From the NCBI GenBank assembly GCA_016187935.1, contig JACPIU010000008.1, positions 1 through 58,909 on the forward strand: DNA of 58,909 bases. The letters run 5' to 3'. A program made the position numbers and the translations under genes. The notes under the pieces are model-generated. The model was not told the origin of the DNA, searched no databases, and was given only the letters and a program-made list of their open reading frames with translations. Source of the stretch: Bdellovibrio sp. (GTDB lineage Bacteria > Bdellovibrionota > Bacteriovoracia > Bacteriovoracales > Bacteriovoracaceae). Shown here in pieces: positions 17,547 to 26,792 of this stretch. Numbering within the stretch: the first letter of the stretch is position 1; each line of letters starts with the position of its first letter.

Positions 17547-18285
17547 GGCCTTTCGACCATTTATTTTAACATTGGATGATGATGAAGACTTCAATCGCTT
17601 GCTTGTAAAAACACTTCAGAAAGTTGAACTTGATGTAGAAACAACAACTGAATCAGAAACTTTTTTCCAACAGCTTAAGCACACTAATCCCAGTATCGTA
17701 ATAGTAGATTTAAATCTTGGAGAAAAGCTTGGCGCAGGTTTGCAGGTGATTGAACATATCCGACGTGAAAGAGGTGAATCACTTCCCATCATTGTCATGA
17801 CTCGCCGTTCATCGCCTGAAGATATTTCCCTGGCCTTTGAACTGGGGGCTTCCGATTATATTACCAAACCACTTGATGATCTTTTACTGATATCAAAGAT
17901 CAAACAATTTATTCGCATAAGAGATGGCAAAGCCGTCCTTACAAAAGATGATGATTTTTTTCTGCCTTTCAAACAAATCCCATTGGGGCGCCGAAAATGC
18001 AGCTTTGAGGTCTCGCTCAGAATTACAGAAATTTCTGAATATGGCGTAAAATTTGAAGGAGACCATTTTTTTGCCAGAGGAAGTTCACTCAAAATTCAAT
18101 GTCCTCTTTTTACTGAAATTTTTGGCGAAGATCGCGCTTATCTCTTCGTTGTGCACAACAACTGGGTTGATAAAGATGCCGAAATTTGTGGGATATTTGT
18201 TGAATTTGATGCCAGTAACGAAAACATGATGGCCAAACTTAGACAGTGGCTATCCAATCGCAAAGCTCAAGAAAAATCATCCTAA
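17533..18285 (+). CDS. Response regulator: receiver domain plus atypical PilZ-like domain
   Basis: A 250-residue protein overlapping the previous gene by 14 bp. The receiver part (about 8-130) shows LTLDDDED, Asp59 in IVDLNLG and Lys in YITKPLDD. The C-terminal part contains RRKCSFEVS and ITEISEYGVKFEG followed by GSSLKI, a pattern like the second half of PilZ domains, but without the two Arg of the c-di-GMP site. It is a sister of the preceding regulator (same architecture), so the two probably arose by duplication and may receive phosphate from the same Hpt protein. Confidence 0.75.
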   Translation: MSKNKAFRPFILTLDDDEDFNRLLVKTLQKVELDVETTTESETFFQQLKHTNPSIVIVDLNLGEKLGAGLQVIEHIRRERGESLPIIVMTRRSSPEDISLAFELGASDYITKPLDDLLLISKIKQFIRIRDGKAVLTKDDDFFLPFKQIPLGRRKCSFEVSLRITEISEYGVKFEGDHFFARGSSLKIQCPLFTEIFGEDRAYLFVVHNNWVDKDAEICGIFVEFDASNENMMAKLRQWLSNRKAQEKSS

Positions 18286-18430
18286 ATCAAAGCCCGACTA
18301 TTTTGCATAACCATCACTCAATCACTGTAAGACAGTATTAGTAGTGGGGGCGCTGACCTTTGTATCATAATGTTGCATTGGTTTGATTTTCTCCAGCTTG
18401 GATGGAAGATTTTTTAACAAAAGGATTTGT

Positions 18431-19756
18431 ATGAAAAACCTGCTGCTCTTGTTGATACTTAGTTTACTAGCAATGGCCTATGCCCAGGCCAAACAATCGC
18501 CTCCCCATGCCAGTAACCGCTTAATCGTTAAACTTCATGAAGGGGCCACCATACCAAATGCCATTGGTGTGAAATCGTGGAGAAACCTCTTCGGTCAGGT
18601 TTATCTTGTATTCACCACCAACTTAGAAGAGACGGCACAAGAATTGAAAAATGATGGGAACGTAATCTATGTAGAGAGAGATTACTACGGCCGACGGGAT
18701 AAAATGGATTTAAAACTCTCCGACATTAAAGGTCCAGGTGTTGTATCAAGTGAAAAAGGCCAACCTTTTAATGACCCCTATTTATCCAAACAGTGGGCCT
18801 TAACAAATTCCGAATCCTACGGAATGTCGGTCATTCGCGCCTATCAAAATCGTCAATCAGCTCCCAAGGAAGAAATTATTGTTGCGGTCGTTGATACCGG
18901 CGTCGATGTCAACCATCAAGACCTACCCATCTGGAAAAATCTTGATGAAATTCCTAGTAACGGAATTGATGATGACCAGAATGGATATATCGATGATATC
19001 TATGGCATTAATACTCTGGTGAGGGATAGTCAAGGCCGCGCCACGATGGATAACCGCGACGGTCACTCTCATGGCACCCATGTTTCTGGTTCCATTGGGG
19101 CGCTTCAAAATAATTCTGTTGGAGTCGTCGGAGTTGCCAGCAAAGTTAAAATCATGGGCATTCGAACCGTACCCAATAATGGCGATGAACTTGATACAGA
19201 CGTGGTTGAGGCCTTCATCTATGCCGCTAAGAATGGAGCACGCGTTATCAATTGCAGCTTTGGAAAGGCCCACAACGAGGGCGGCATGGCGGTATCCGAG
19301 GCCATTGAATATATTGGTAAAAATTACAATACCTTAGTTGTTGCAGCGGCCGGAAATGATTCTAGCAATATAGATCGCACACCAACTTATCCAGCTTCCT
19401 ATACCAATGACACCTTACTCGTTGTCGCAGCGACGACCAGTTCGGGTGGTTTGGCCTATTTTTCCAATTATGGAGCTGTTGGCGTGGACGTGGCCGCTCC
19501 GGGTAATAATATTTACTCATCTTTACCGGGTAATCGCTACGGCAATATGAGTGGTACCTCCATGGCCTCTCCCAATACCGCTGGAGTGGCGGCCGAAGTG
19601 TTGTCTTACTTCCCTGAGTTGTCGGCCAATGAGCTGAGAGAAGTACTCATTCGTTCCGTGGCCAAAGTTGGTTCATTTAGTGGACGTATGGTAAGTGGCG
19701 GACGGGTTGATCTCCAACGTGCTCTGGAAGAAGCAGGAAGGGCCTTGGGCCAATAA
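18431..19756 (+). CDS. Secreted subtilisin-like serine protease (S8)
   Basis: A 441-residue protein started at the ATG preceded by AAAGGATTTGT; an earlier in-frame start would hide the signal peptide (about 1-19, AYAQA). An inhibitor-like prodomain (about 25-90, ending VIYVERD) precedes the catalytic domain. The triad is Asp155 (VVDTGVDVNH), His214 (SHGTHVSG) and Ser377 (GTSMASPN), with the oxyanion Asn in AAAGND. It would be exported and self-processed, acting on external proteins. It is monocistronic and followed by a good terminator. Confidence 0.9.
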   Translation: MKNLLLLLILSLLAMAYAQAKQSPPHASNRLIVKLHEGATIPNAIGVKSWRNLFGQVYLVFTTNLEETAQELKNDGNVIYVERDYYGRRDKMDLKLSDIKGPGVVSSEKGQPFNDPYLSKQWALTNSESYGMSVIRAYQNRQSAPKEEIIVAVVDTGVDVNHQDLPIWKNLDEIPSNGIDDDQNGYIDDIYGINTLVRDSQGRATMDNRDGHSHGTHVSGSIGALQNNSVGVVGVASKVKIMGIRTVPNNGDELDTDVVEAFIYAAKNGARVINCSFGKAHNEGGMAVSEAIEYIGKNYNTLVVAAAGNDSSNIDRTPTYPASYTNDTLLVVAATTSSGGLAYFSNYGAVGVDVAAPGNNIYSSLPGNRYGNMSGTSMASPNTAGVAAEVLSYFPELSANELREVLIRSVAKVGSFSGRMVSGGRVDLQRALEEAGRALGQ

Positions 19757-19777
19757 TTGCGTTTTTTCTTCAACTTT

Positions 19778-19817
19778 CCTATAAAAAAGGGGTCTAAACA
19801 GACTCCTTTTTTATAGG
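19778..19817. terminator. Bidirectional rho-independent terminator
   Basis: CCTATAAAAAAGGGGTCT (19778-19795) pairs with AGACTCCTTTTTTATAGG (19800-19817) with one G-T wobble and a 4-nt loop. The A-run/T-run arms give a U-tract on either strand. It sits 22 bp after the subtilase stop and separates it from typA. Confidence 0.85.
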
Positions 19818-19888
19818 CACGCTATCAACTTGGCCCATTCTCTGGCATAATCCGGCGCCTAAACACACATAAGGTATAAGGAAAGTTC

Positions 19889-21733
19889 ATGGCCCAACAG
19901 TACGCTACGATCAAAAACATTGCCATTGTCGCCCACGTCGACCATGGAAAAACCACTCTTGTCGACGGATTGCTTGAACAGTCTGGTACTCTAGGAGAAC
20001 GCTACGAACGCGTTGAACGCGTCATGGACTCAGGCGAATTAGAGCGTGAAAAAGGCATTACCATTACCGCCAAAAATTGCGCTCTCTATTGGAAAAATAC
20101 CAAAATTAATATCCTCGATACTCCAGGTCACGCTGATTTTGGTGGCGAGGTCGAGCGAGCTATTTCAATGGTTGATGGAATTCTTCTTCTCGTGGATGCC
20201 AGCGAGGGCCCACTTCCTCAAACCCGTTTCGTTTTGCAAAAGGCCATGGAGCGTGATCTCAAAATTGCCGTCGTCATGAATAAGGTTGATCGCCCTGACG
20301 AAAGAATTAGCGAAGTAAAACGCGAAATCGAAGATCTCTTTTTAGACCTGGCAACTTTTTTGGGGAAAGAAGATCATTATTTGGAATTTCCCGTCGTCTA
20401 TGCCTCTGCCAAACATGGTTGGGCGTCCAATGATTCCAACAATCCCAAGGCCAAAACAGAAAATCTCTATCCTATTTTGGATTTGATGGTGAGCGACTAT
20501 TACCCTTCTCCTCGAATTAGCCAAGGTGAACACCTGCAATTATTAATTTCCAATCTCTCTTACTCATCCTACTTAGGCCGATTGTCGATAGGTCGGATTC
20601 AGCGAGGAAAAATTAAAAAGAATGTTCAGTATACCTTGATGGGTGAAACAAAACCCATCAACTTTAAGGTCGTCGCCGTGCAAATATTCCAAGGTCTCGG
20701 GACCACTGAAGTTGATGAGGCCTTTGCCGGTGATATTGTTTTAGTTGCGGGTGTAGACTCTGTCAAAATTGGAGACACCATCACCGCGATCGATCGACCT
20801 GAAGCGCTTCCACGTATTAAAGTTGAACCACCAACCGTATCAGTTTTCGTATCAGTCAATACTTCGCCGCTGGCAGGCCAAGAAGGTGAATATTTGACCA
20901 GCCGTAAACTGGAAGAAATGCTTTCTCGGGCCTGTCTTCTTAATGTGGCACTCCACTATGCCCCGACTGATGATCCCAAGGTCTTTATATTAAAAGGTCG
21001 TGGAGAACTCCAACTGGCCATCGTCTTCGAAGAGATTCGTCGAGCCGGATACGAACTTATGGCCGGTCGCCCTCAAGTAATTTTCCAGGAAGAAAATGGC
21101 CAGAAATTAGAACCTTTTGAGCAGGTGGTGGTGGACCTTCCCAATAATTATGTGGGTGTCATTACGGAAACAATGGGCAAGCGCAAAGGAAAGCTCTTAC
21201 ATATGGCCCCTTTTAGTGAAGGACGTACACGTCTTGAATTTGAAGTCCCTTCACGTGGTCTGATTGGTTATCGCTCACAATTTTTAACCGATACCAAAGG
21301 TGCCGGACTTATGTCCGCTCAATTCCTTGGCTTCAAACCCTACGCCGGCGATATGCTCGGGCGAAATAACGGGGCACTCATTTCCGATCGAACCGGCAAG
21401 ACCACCGCCTATGCACTCTTCAATCTTCTCGCCTCTGGTCGGCAGTTTGTTGAAGTCGGTGAGACTGTTTATGAAGGCGAAGTTGTTGGTGAACATAACA
21501 AAACCAATGAACTCAATGTGAACGTCGTTCGGGAAAAGCATCTCACCAATGTCCGTACCGCAGGCAAAGACACCAACCTCATACTTCCTCCAATCCCCAA
21601 GCGCACTCTTGAGTGGGCCCTGGATTGGATCGATGGAGATGAATGGGTAGAGATCACTCCCCTATATATCCGGATAAGAAAAAAAGAACTGGATAAGACC
21701 AAACGTTCAGTTGTACGCAAGCTCGAAAGCTAA
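19889..21733 (+). CDS. typA: Ribosome-associated GTPase TypA/BipA
   Basis: A 614-residue translational GTPase of the normal family length. G1 is AHVDHGKTT, G2/G3 region includes EREKGITITAKN and DTPGHADFGG, and G4 is MNKVDRP. The EF-G-like domains follow, with the C-terminal BipA region (YRSQFLTDTKGAG, GRNNGALIS) that binds the ribosome. BipA assists 50S assembly and growth under stress. AAGGAAAG lies before the ATG. The gene is single and convergent with the pyrophosphohydrolase gene, overlapping it by 4 bp. Confidence 0.97.
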   Translation: MAQQYATIKNIAIVAHVDHGKTTLVDGLLEQSGTLGERYERVERVMDSGELEREKGITITAKNCALYWKNTKINILDTPGHADFGGEVERAISMVDGILLLVDASEGPLPQTRFVLQKAMERDLKIAVVMNKVDRPDERISEVKREIEDLFLDLATFLGKEDHYLEFPVVYASAKHGWASNDSNNPKAKTENLYPILDLMVSDYYPSPRISQGEHLQLLISNLSYSSYLGRLSIGRIQRGKIKKNVQYTLMGETKPINFKVVAVQIFQGLGTTEVDEAFAGDIVLVAGVDSVKIGDTITAIDRPEALPRIKVEPPTVSVFVSVNTSPLAGQEGEYLTSRKLEEMLSRACLLNVALHYAPTDDPKVFILKGRGELQLAIVFEEIRRAGYELMAGRPQVIFQEENGQKLEPFEQVVVDLPNNYVGVITETMGKRKGKLLHMAPFSEGRTRLEFEVPSRGLIGYRSQFLTDTKGAGLMSAQFLGFKPYAGDMLGRNNGALISDRTGKTTAYALFNLLASGRQFVEVGETVYEGEVVGEHNKTNELNVNVVREKHLTNVRTAGKDTNLILPPIPKRTLEWALDWIDGDEWVEITPLYIRIRKKELDKTKRSVVRKLES

Positions 21734-22098
21734 TACTGATCGTATTTTTTTGACGAGCCCTTCACTTTTTCAGCAGGATATTTTTTGGCATTTTCCACCA
21801 TCTTGTCGATTAGGGCCTTGGGAAGGTCGATGTCTAATACGGTGGAGAGACGAATAAGATAAACTAATACATCGGCCATTTCCCGTTCAATATTTTTTCT
21901 TAATTCAGCATTGGCCAGGGACGATTGCATTGACTCTTCGGCGGTCAACCATTGAAAAAGCTCTAGGAGTTCATTGGCCTCTACAGAAAGTGCCGAGGCA
22001 AGATTTTTGGGAGTATGGAATTTTTCCCAATCGCGTTCCTTGGCAAAGGAAGTAAGGTTCGATTTCCACTGGGTAAGATCAAGTATTTCATGACTCAT
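21730..22098 (-). CDS. MazG-like nucleotide pyrophosphohydrolase (dCTPase/RS21-C6 type)
   Basis: A 122-residue all-alpha protein. The motifs SVEANELLELFQW and EMADVLVYLIRL contain the E-x3-E and E-x2-D metal ligands of the MazG/DCTPP1 superfamily, which hydrolyses non-canonical (d)NTPs to monophosphate and pyrophosphate as pool sanitation. I chose the ATG at 22098 because GGAG is 9 nt upstream; an ATG five codons earlier lacks a site. It follows the TauE-family gene closely and may share its transcript. Confidence 0.85.
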   Translation of the reverse strand: MSHEILDLTQWKSNLTSFAKERDWEKFHTPKNLASALSVEANELLELFQWLTAEESMQSSLANAELRKNIEREMADVLVYLIRLSTVLDIDLPKALIDKMVENAKKYPAEKVKGSSKKYDQY

Positions 22099-22113
22099 TA
22101 TTAAGAACTCCAT

Positions 22114-22842
22114 TCACAAAGTGAGGCCTTGAAAAATCATTCTTGCGGAGAGAATCACAATCAAACTCTTGAAGGCCCAAATGAACCATCGATCCGGCAG
22201 TTTATCTAAAATCCATTTTCCAATATAATTACCAATAAACACCATTGCAAGCATCCCCATCAATAAGAGAAGATGATGACTAACGGCGAATCCCATAATT
22301 ATGAAAGTCGCCACTTTCAGAAGATGAGTAAAAACCTGGCAGGCAGCTTTGGTTGCAACCAAAACATCCTTTTTCCAATTCTCCGATAGATAAAAGGGAG
22401 CAATAAGAGGACCTGTTGCACCGACAAATAATCCTAAGAAAGTGGAAATACCACCTACTAACGACCATTTAAATCGGAACGTCTTTCGTGATCCGGGTAA
22501 GGGAATAAAGGTAATGCTCAAAATGAACAGGCCTAAGCCAACTTTATACCATTGATCTGGTATTTTTATGACAAGTTGAGAACCGATGATTGCTCCCAGA
22601 ATAGCTCCGCCTGCAAACTGGAGCGTAACTCTTCGATCGAAAGATTTATAACTATAGACCACTCTTGAGGCATTGCTCCCAAGCTGAATTAGGCCGTGGA
22701 GTGGTATCAATATCTGGAGAGGGAAATATTGCCCCATAACCGCTAATAACAAAATCCCTCCACCCATTCCAATCGTGCCCGACATAATGGACGTGAGAAG
22801 AGCGGTCAGTAACAAAATGATTGATGTAAAATCCATCCCCAT
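22114..22842 (-). CDS. TauE/SafE-family membrane permease
   Basis: A 242-residue membrane protein with about seven or eight hydrophobic helices. The family signature appears twice, near the N-terminus (SGTIGMGGGILLLAVM) and in the middle (STFLGLFVGATGPLIAPF). These proteins move sulfite, sulfoacetate or other organosulfur anions across the inner membrane; the actual substrate here cannot be read from sequence. It begins 3 bp after the murG stop on the same strand and is followed by the pyrophosphohydrolase gene. Confidence 0.85.
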   Translation of the reverse strand: MGMDFTSIILLLTALLTSIMSGTIGMGGGILLLAVMGQYFPLQILIPLHGLIQLGSNASRVVYSYKSFDRRVTLQFAGGAILGAIIGSQLVIKIPDQWYKVGLGLFILSITFIPLPGSRKTFRFKWSLVGGISTFLGLFVGATGPLIAPFYLSENWKKDVLVATKAACQVFTHLLKVATFIIMGFAVSHHLLLLMGMLAMVFIGNYIGKWILDKLPDRWFIWAFKSLIVILSARMIFQGLTL

Positions 22843-22845
22843 GAC

Positions 22846-23970
22846 CTAGAACCCTAAAAATTCCGAATCTATTTTTTTAAGTAAAAAATCAAGACCGTTT
22901 TGAGATTGGACCGTGATATTTTGACAACGACTTTTCATAAATTGATCAATCGTTTCCATAAAATTAATGTTCGGCAGTTCACTTTCTTGTATTATAAGGC
23001 TGCCAATTTTATTCTTGGCTTCAAGAGCATTATAATATTGTTCATTTTTCTGGGCATGGGGAAGCGGAATAAAAATACTTGGTGTGCCGATCGCCAATAA
23101 CTCAGATACGGTCCCCGCTCCAGCACGAGAAATAACCAAATCGGCCCGTTTTAGAATGTCAATCATTCCTTCGTTGATAAAATCGAACACATAATAATTT
23201 TCGTTTTGCAGGGGCGAAAATTGTGCAAGAAAATTTTTTCCAACCTGATGGATAATGCGAAATCTTGTACTTAATTTTTGCAAATTATTTCCTACCAAAT
23301 TATTTAATACCAGGGAACCATTGCCCCCACCTGTAACAAGCAGAACAGATCGATCGGTATCTAATATATTTTTTCCTTTAATCAACAATGGATTCACTAA
23401 TTTATCAAAACAATCACGCCGAAGGGGATAACCGGAATATTCCGTTTTCTTTTTGCAAAAATATTTGGCAGATTCTTCAAAAGAAATAAACACTTTATGA
23501 GCAAAAAAACCACAAATGCGATTGGCCAATCCGGCACGCGCGGTCTGCTCATGAATAAATACCTTCACTCCCAAGAAGCGACCGGCAATGGCCACTGGGA
23601 CGGAGACAAATCCCCCGGTTGAAAACACCAAGACATCACCAACGGCCTTTGTGTCTTTCTTGGCATCGAGAATGACTTTCCTGGCGTCAAAGAGGCCTTT
23701 GATGACATGAAAAAAATCTTTGAAATTCTCCCATGAAAAATAACGTCGCAACTTCCCCGTGGAAATTCCAAAATATTTAAGGTCTTGGGACAGGGCCAGT
23801 TCTTTTTCAATACCCTGCTTGCTTCCGATATAACGGATCTCCACACTCTGACGTTTTCGAAGCTCATTAATCAAAGTCAGAGCGGGAAGCACATGCCCAC
23901 CACTGCCGCCGCCCGTGAACAGAATAATCTTCTTAATGTCCGAGTTACTTTGTCCTGTTTTAAGCACCAT
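22846..23970 (-). CDS. murG: UDP-N-acetylglucosamine--N-acetylmuramyl-(pentapeptide) pyrophosphoryl-undecaprenol GlcNAc transferase
   Basis: A 374-residue GT-B glycosyltransferase with the MurG signature FTGGGSGGHVLPA near the N-terminus, FIHEQTARAGLANR, and the C-terminal donor-site SRAGAGTVSELLAIGTPSIFIPLP. It makes lipid II from lipid I at the inner face of the membrane. AGGAAA precedes the ATG at short spacing. Unlike in most bacteria it is not within a division/cell-wall cluster: no ftsW, murC or murD is adjacent. It could be the only copy moved out of the cluster, or a second copy. Confidence 0.9.
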   Translation of the reverse strand: MVLKTGQSNSDIKKIILFTGGGSGGHVLPALTLINELRKRQSVEIRYIGSKQGIEKELALSQDLKYFGISTGKLRRYFSWENFKDFFHVIKGLFDARKVILDAKKDTKAVGDVLVFSTGGFVSVPVAIAGRFLGVKVFIHEQTARAGLANRICGFFAHKVFISFEESAKYFCKKKTEYSGYPLRRDCFDKLVNPLLIKGKNILDTDRSVLLVTGGGNGSLVLNNLVGNNLQKLSTRFRIIHQVGKNFLAQFSPLQNENYYVFDFINEGMIDILKRADLVISRAGAGTVSELLAIGTPSIFIPLPHAQKNEQYYNALEAKNKIGSLIIQESELPNINFMETIDQFMKSRCQNITVQSQNGLDFLLKKIDSEFLGF

Positions 23971-24020
23971 GATTTTCCTATATGATGGAAGTTATCATTT
24001 AGTATTTTCAAAGGAATTTC

Positions 24021-25538
24021 ATGAGAAGGCAATTTACTATTTTCTCCATCGTTACGTTTATTTTGATTATGACTGCCGGTTTTCTCTTTCATTCCAATTT
24101 TTTCTGGGCCTTCCTGCTTTTTGGGCCGCTCTATCTCGTTGGTGCCATTGACATGTGCTCCACTCAACACTCAATTATCGCCAACTGGCCGATCGGAGGC
24201 CGCTTTCGCTATTTCATGGAAGTTTTGCGTCCGAAGATTTATCAGTATTTCGTAGAAAGTGATACCGATGGTGCTCCGATCAGTCGTATTTTTCGAAATG
24301 TTGTTTATCAACGCGCTAAAAAAGCGCTTTCATCCGCCCCATTCGGGACTCAGTTAGATGTCTACCAGGTTGGATATGAATGGATCAATCACTCTATCTA
24401 TCCTTCCTCTTTACAAGCTATAAAACCAAATGATCTGCGTATCACCATTGGAGGAAAAGATTGTGCCCAACCCTATAACGCTTCCATTTACAACATTTCG
24501 GCCATGAGTTTTGGTGCCTTAAGTAAAAATGCCGTACTCGCTCTAAGCCAAGGGGCAAAATTAGGCGCATTTTCCCATAATACTGGTGAGGGTGGTCTCT
24601 CACCATATCACTTACAAGGAGGGGGAGATCTAGTCTGGCAAATTGGGACAGGATATTTTGGCTGTCGAGATGAAGAGGGCAATTTCTCGGAAAAACATTT
24701 TGGTCACAATGCCAATCTTCCCAATGTTAAAATGATCGAACTTAAACTTTCACAAGGTGCCAAACCGGGGCATGGAGGAATCCTCCCGGCGGGAAAAAAC
24801 ACTCCTGAAATCGCTTCTATTCGAGGAGTGAAGCCTGGGACCACCGTTTATTCCCCTTCAAATCACTCGGCCTTCAACAATCCCGAAGGACTGCTCAAGT
24901 TTGTGGCAAAACTCAGAAGTCTGTCGGGCGGCAAACCGACGGGATTTAAACTTTGCATTGGTTACTTAAATGAATTTGAAGATATTTGTAAGGCCATGAT
25001 TAAAACGGGAATTCTTCCGGACTTTATCACCATTGATGGGGGTGAAGGTGGGACAGGTGCGGCCCCATTGGAGTTCTCAAACTCGGTAGGAACTCCGCTC
25101 CGCGAAGGATTGATCGGTGCTACCAATCTTTTGACTGCCTATCAGTTACGCGACAAATTAACCGTGATTGCTTCAGGAAAAATTTTAACAGGCTTTGATA
25201 TCGTCAAATACATCGCCTTAGGCGCTGATGCCTGTAATACGGCGAGAGGAATGATGCTGGCCTTAGGTTGTATCCAGGCCATGGAATGTAATAAAAATAC
25301 CTGCCCAACAGGAGTGGCGACTCAAGATTCTAATTTGGCCGCAGGCCTCAATGTGCGAGATAAACATGTCCGTGTGGCCAATTTCCATCATCAGACAATT
25401 GAAGCTGTGGCCGAAATCATCGCCGCCACAGGCCTCACACATACTCGTGATCTTCGCCGCCATCATATTTGGCGCAGGCTAACACCGACCAGCGTGCAAA
25501 ACTACCAAGAGATTTTTCCTTACGCTAAATTACTTTGA
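24021..25538 (+). CDS. FMN-binding glutamate synthase-like protein (membrane-anchored)
   Basis: A 505-residue protein with two hydrophobic helices at the N-terminus (about 8-48) followed by the FMN/glutamate-synthase central domain. Visible motifs: NTGEGGLSPYH, LSQGAKPGHGGILP, TIDGGEGGTGAAPLE and GADACNTARGMMLALGC, with the three Cys (C-x5-C-x4-C, ending NTCPTGVATQD) of a [3Fe-4S] cluster. It lacks the glutaminase domain of true glutamate synthase. Proteins of this stand-alone type are widespread and of uncertain reaction. AAAGGA lies 5 bp before the ATG. It is divergent from murG across 50 bp. Confidence 0.85.
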   Translation: MRRQFTIFSIVTFILIMTAGFLFHSNFFWAFLLFGPLYLVGAIDMCSTQHSIIANWPIGGRFRYFMEVLRPKIYQYFVESDTDGAPISRIFRNVVYQRAKKALSSAPFGTQLDVYQVGYEWINHSIYPSSLQAIKPNDLRITIGGKDCAQPYNASIYNISAMSFGALSKNAVLALSQGAKLGAFSHNTGEGGLSPYHLQGGGDLVWQIGTGYFGCRDEEGNFSEKHFGHNANLPNVKMIELKLSQGAKPGHGGILPAGKNTPEIASIRGVKPGTTVYSPSNHSAFNNPEGLLKFVAKLRSLSGGKPTGFKLCIGYLNEFEDICKAMIKTGILPDFITIDGGEGGTGAAPLEFSNSVGTPLREGLIGATNLLTAYQLRDKLTVIASGKILTGFDIVKYIALGADACNTARGMMLALGCIQAMECNKNTCPTGVATQDSNLAAGLNVRDKHVRVANFHHQTIEAVAEIIAATGLTHTRDLRRHHIWRRLTPTSVQNYQEIFPYAKLL

Positions 25539-26792
25539 TAGAAAGAAGAGGGAAATGCTCGGGACGAAAGTAATGATCATCAGACCGATTAAAAGGGTGA
25601 GAACAAGAGGCATGACGGCCTTGATCACTTTTCCCAGAGGTTCATTGAAAATACTCGAGGCCACAAATAAATTGATCCCGACTGGCGGAGTCAAATAGCC
25701 GATTTCCAAATTGACGATCATGACAATACCAAAATGAATCGGGTTGATCCCAAAGTGGACGGCCATGGGAGTTAAAAGAGGAGCAAGCACCAAAATAGCG
25801 CTCATGATATCCATAAAGCAGCCCACAATTAAAAGCAGAATATTGACTCCAATCCAAAATCCGAATTTTGAATTTATCAAACCTGAAAGTTTCTCCACCA
25901 AACTCTGAGGGATTTGTTCATAGGTCATAAATTTATTTAAACTTACGGCCAGTAAGAGAATTAAAAAAAGTGTTCCGAGCATGAGCGCTGTTTCGGAAAA
26001 CACTTTGGGCAATTGCTTGACTTTCATTTCTCGATGAATCAAGAACTCAACCAAGAGAGCATAAACAACCGCCACTCCCGCCGATTCAGTGGCGGTAAAA
26101 AAACCAGTATAGATTCCACCCAAAATGATTACGGGCATCAGCAGGGACAAAATTCCCTGTTTAAAACTTTCCCAAACTTCGTGTTTATCAAGCTTACCCC
26201 GGGATTTTTTTCCTCCGCGCAAGAGGGCAAAAATCATTAAAAGAATACTCAAAACAATGCCTGGACCGATACCGGCCTTGAATAAATCTACCACCGAAAC
26301 TGAGGCCATGATGGCAAAGATAATCATGGGAATACTTGGCGGAATAATAATTCCCAGCGTTCCGCCTGCTGAAAGAAGACCAATCGATAAATTTTTATCG
26401 TATCCTGCCTTACTTAAAGCAGGATAAAGAATGCTTCCAACCGCGATCAAAGTCACTGGCGAGCTGCCACTTATCGCGGCAAAAATCGAACATGACATAA
26501 CAGCGGCGATGGCCAAACCCGAAGGTATCGGTGCTGTGACGGCACTGGCCAGGCGAATCAGACGCTTAGCGATCGTCCCCTGAGTCATAAGATTGCCGGC
26601 CAGAACAAATAAAGGAACGGCCAAAAGGACTTCCTTATCCCCAGCAAAGAAAATATCCCCAATAATCACTTTAAGTGATTCATCAGAGTAAAAATGAAAG
26701 CAGTAGGCCGTGACTGATCCAATCAGTACGAAGAGAGGTTGCCCCAAAATTACTAAAACTAAAATGAGTAGTGCTAATCCCAGTCCGAGCAT
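25530..26792 (-). CDS. dctM: TRAP transporter large permease subunit (DctM)
   Basis: A 420-residue polytopic membrane protein with about 12 helices and the DctM motifs VPLFVLAGNLM, AISGSSPVTLIAVGSILYP and GTLGIIIPPSIPMI. It forms the Na+-driven channel of the tripartite transporter. It overlaps the end of the small subunit gene by one base and is the last gene of tatT-dctP-dctQ-dctM. Its 3' end overlaps the convergent FMN-protein gene by 9 bp. Confidence 0.92.
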   Translation of the reverse strand: MLGLGLALLILVLVILGQPLFVLIGSVTAYCFHFYSDESLKVIIGDIFFAGDKEVLLAVPLFVLAGNLMTQGTIAKRLIRLASAVTAPIPSGLAIAAVMSCSIFAAISGSSPVTLIAVGSILYPALSKAGYDKNLSIGLLSAGGTLGIIIPPSIPMIIFAIMASVSVVDLFKAGIGPGIVLSILLMIFALLRGGKKSRGKLDKHEVWESFKQGILSLLMPVIILGGIYTGFFTATESAGVAVVYALLVEFLIHREMKVKQLPKVFSETALMLGTLFLILLLAVSLNKFMTYEQIPQSLVEKLSGLINSKFGFWIGVNILLLIVGCFMDIMSAILVLAPLLTPMAVHFGINPIHFGIVMIVNLEIGYLTPPVGINLFVASSIFNEPLGKVIKAVMPLVLTLLIGLMIITFVPSISLFFLSK

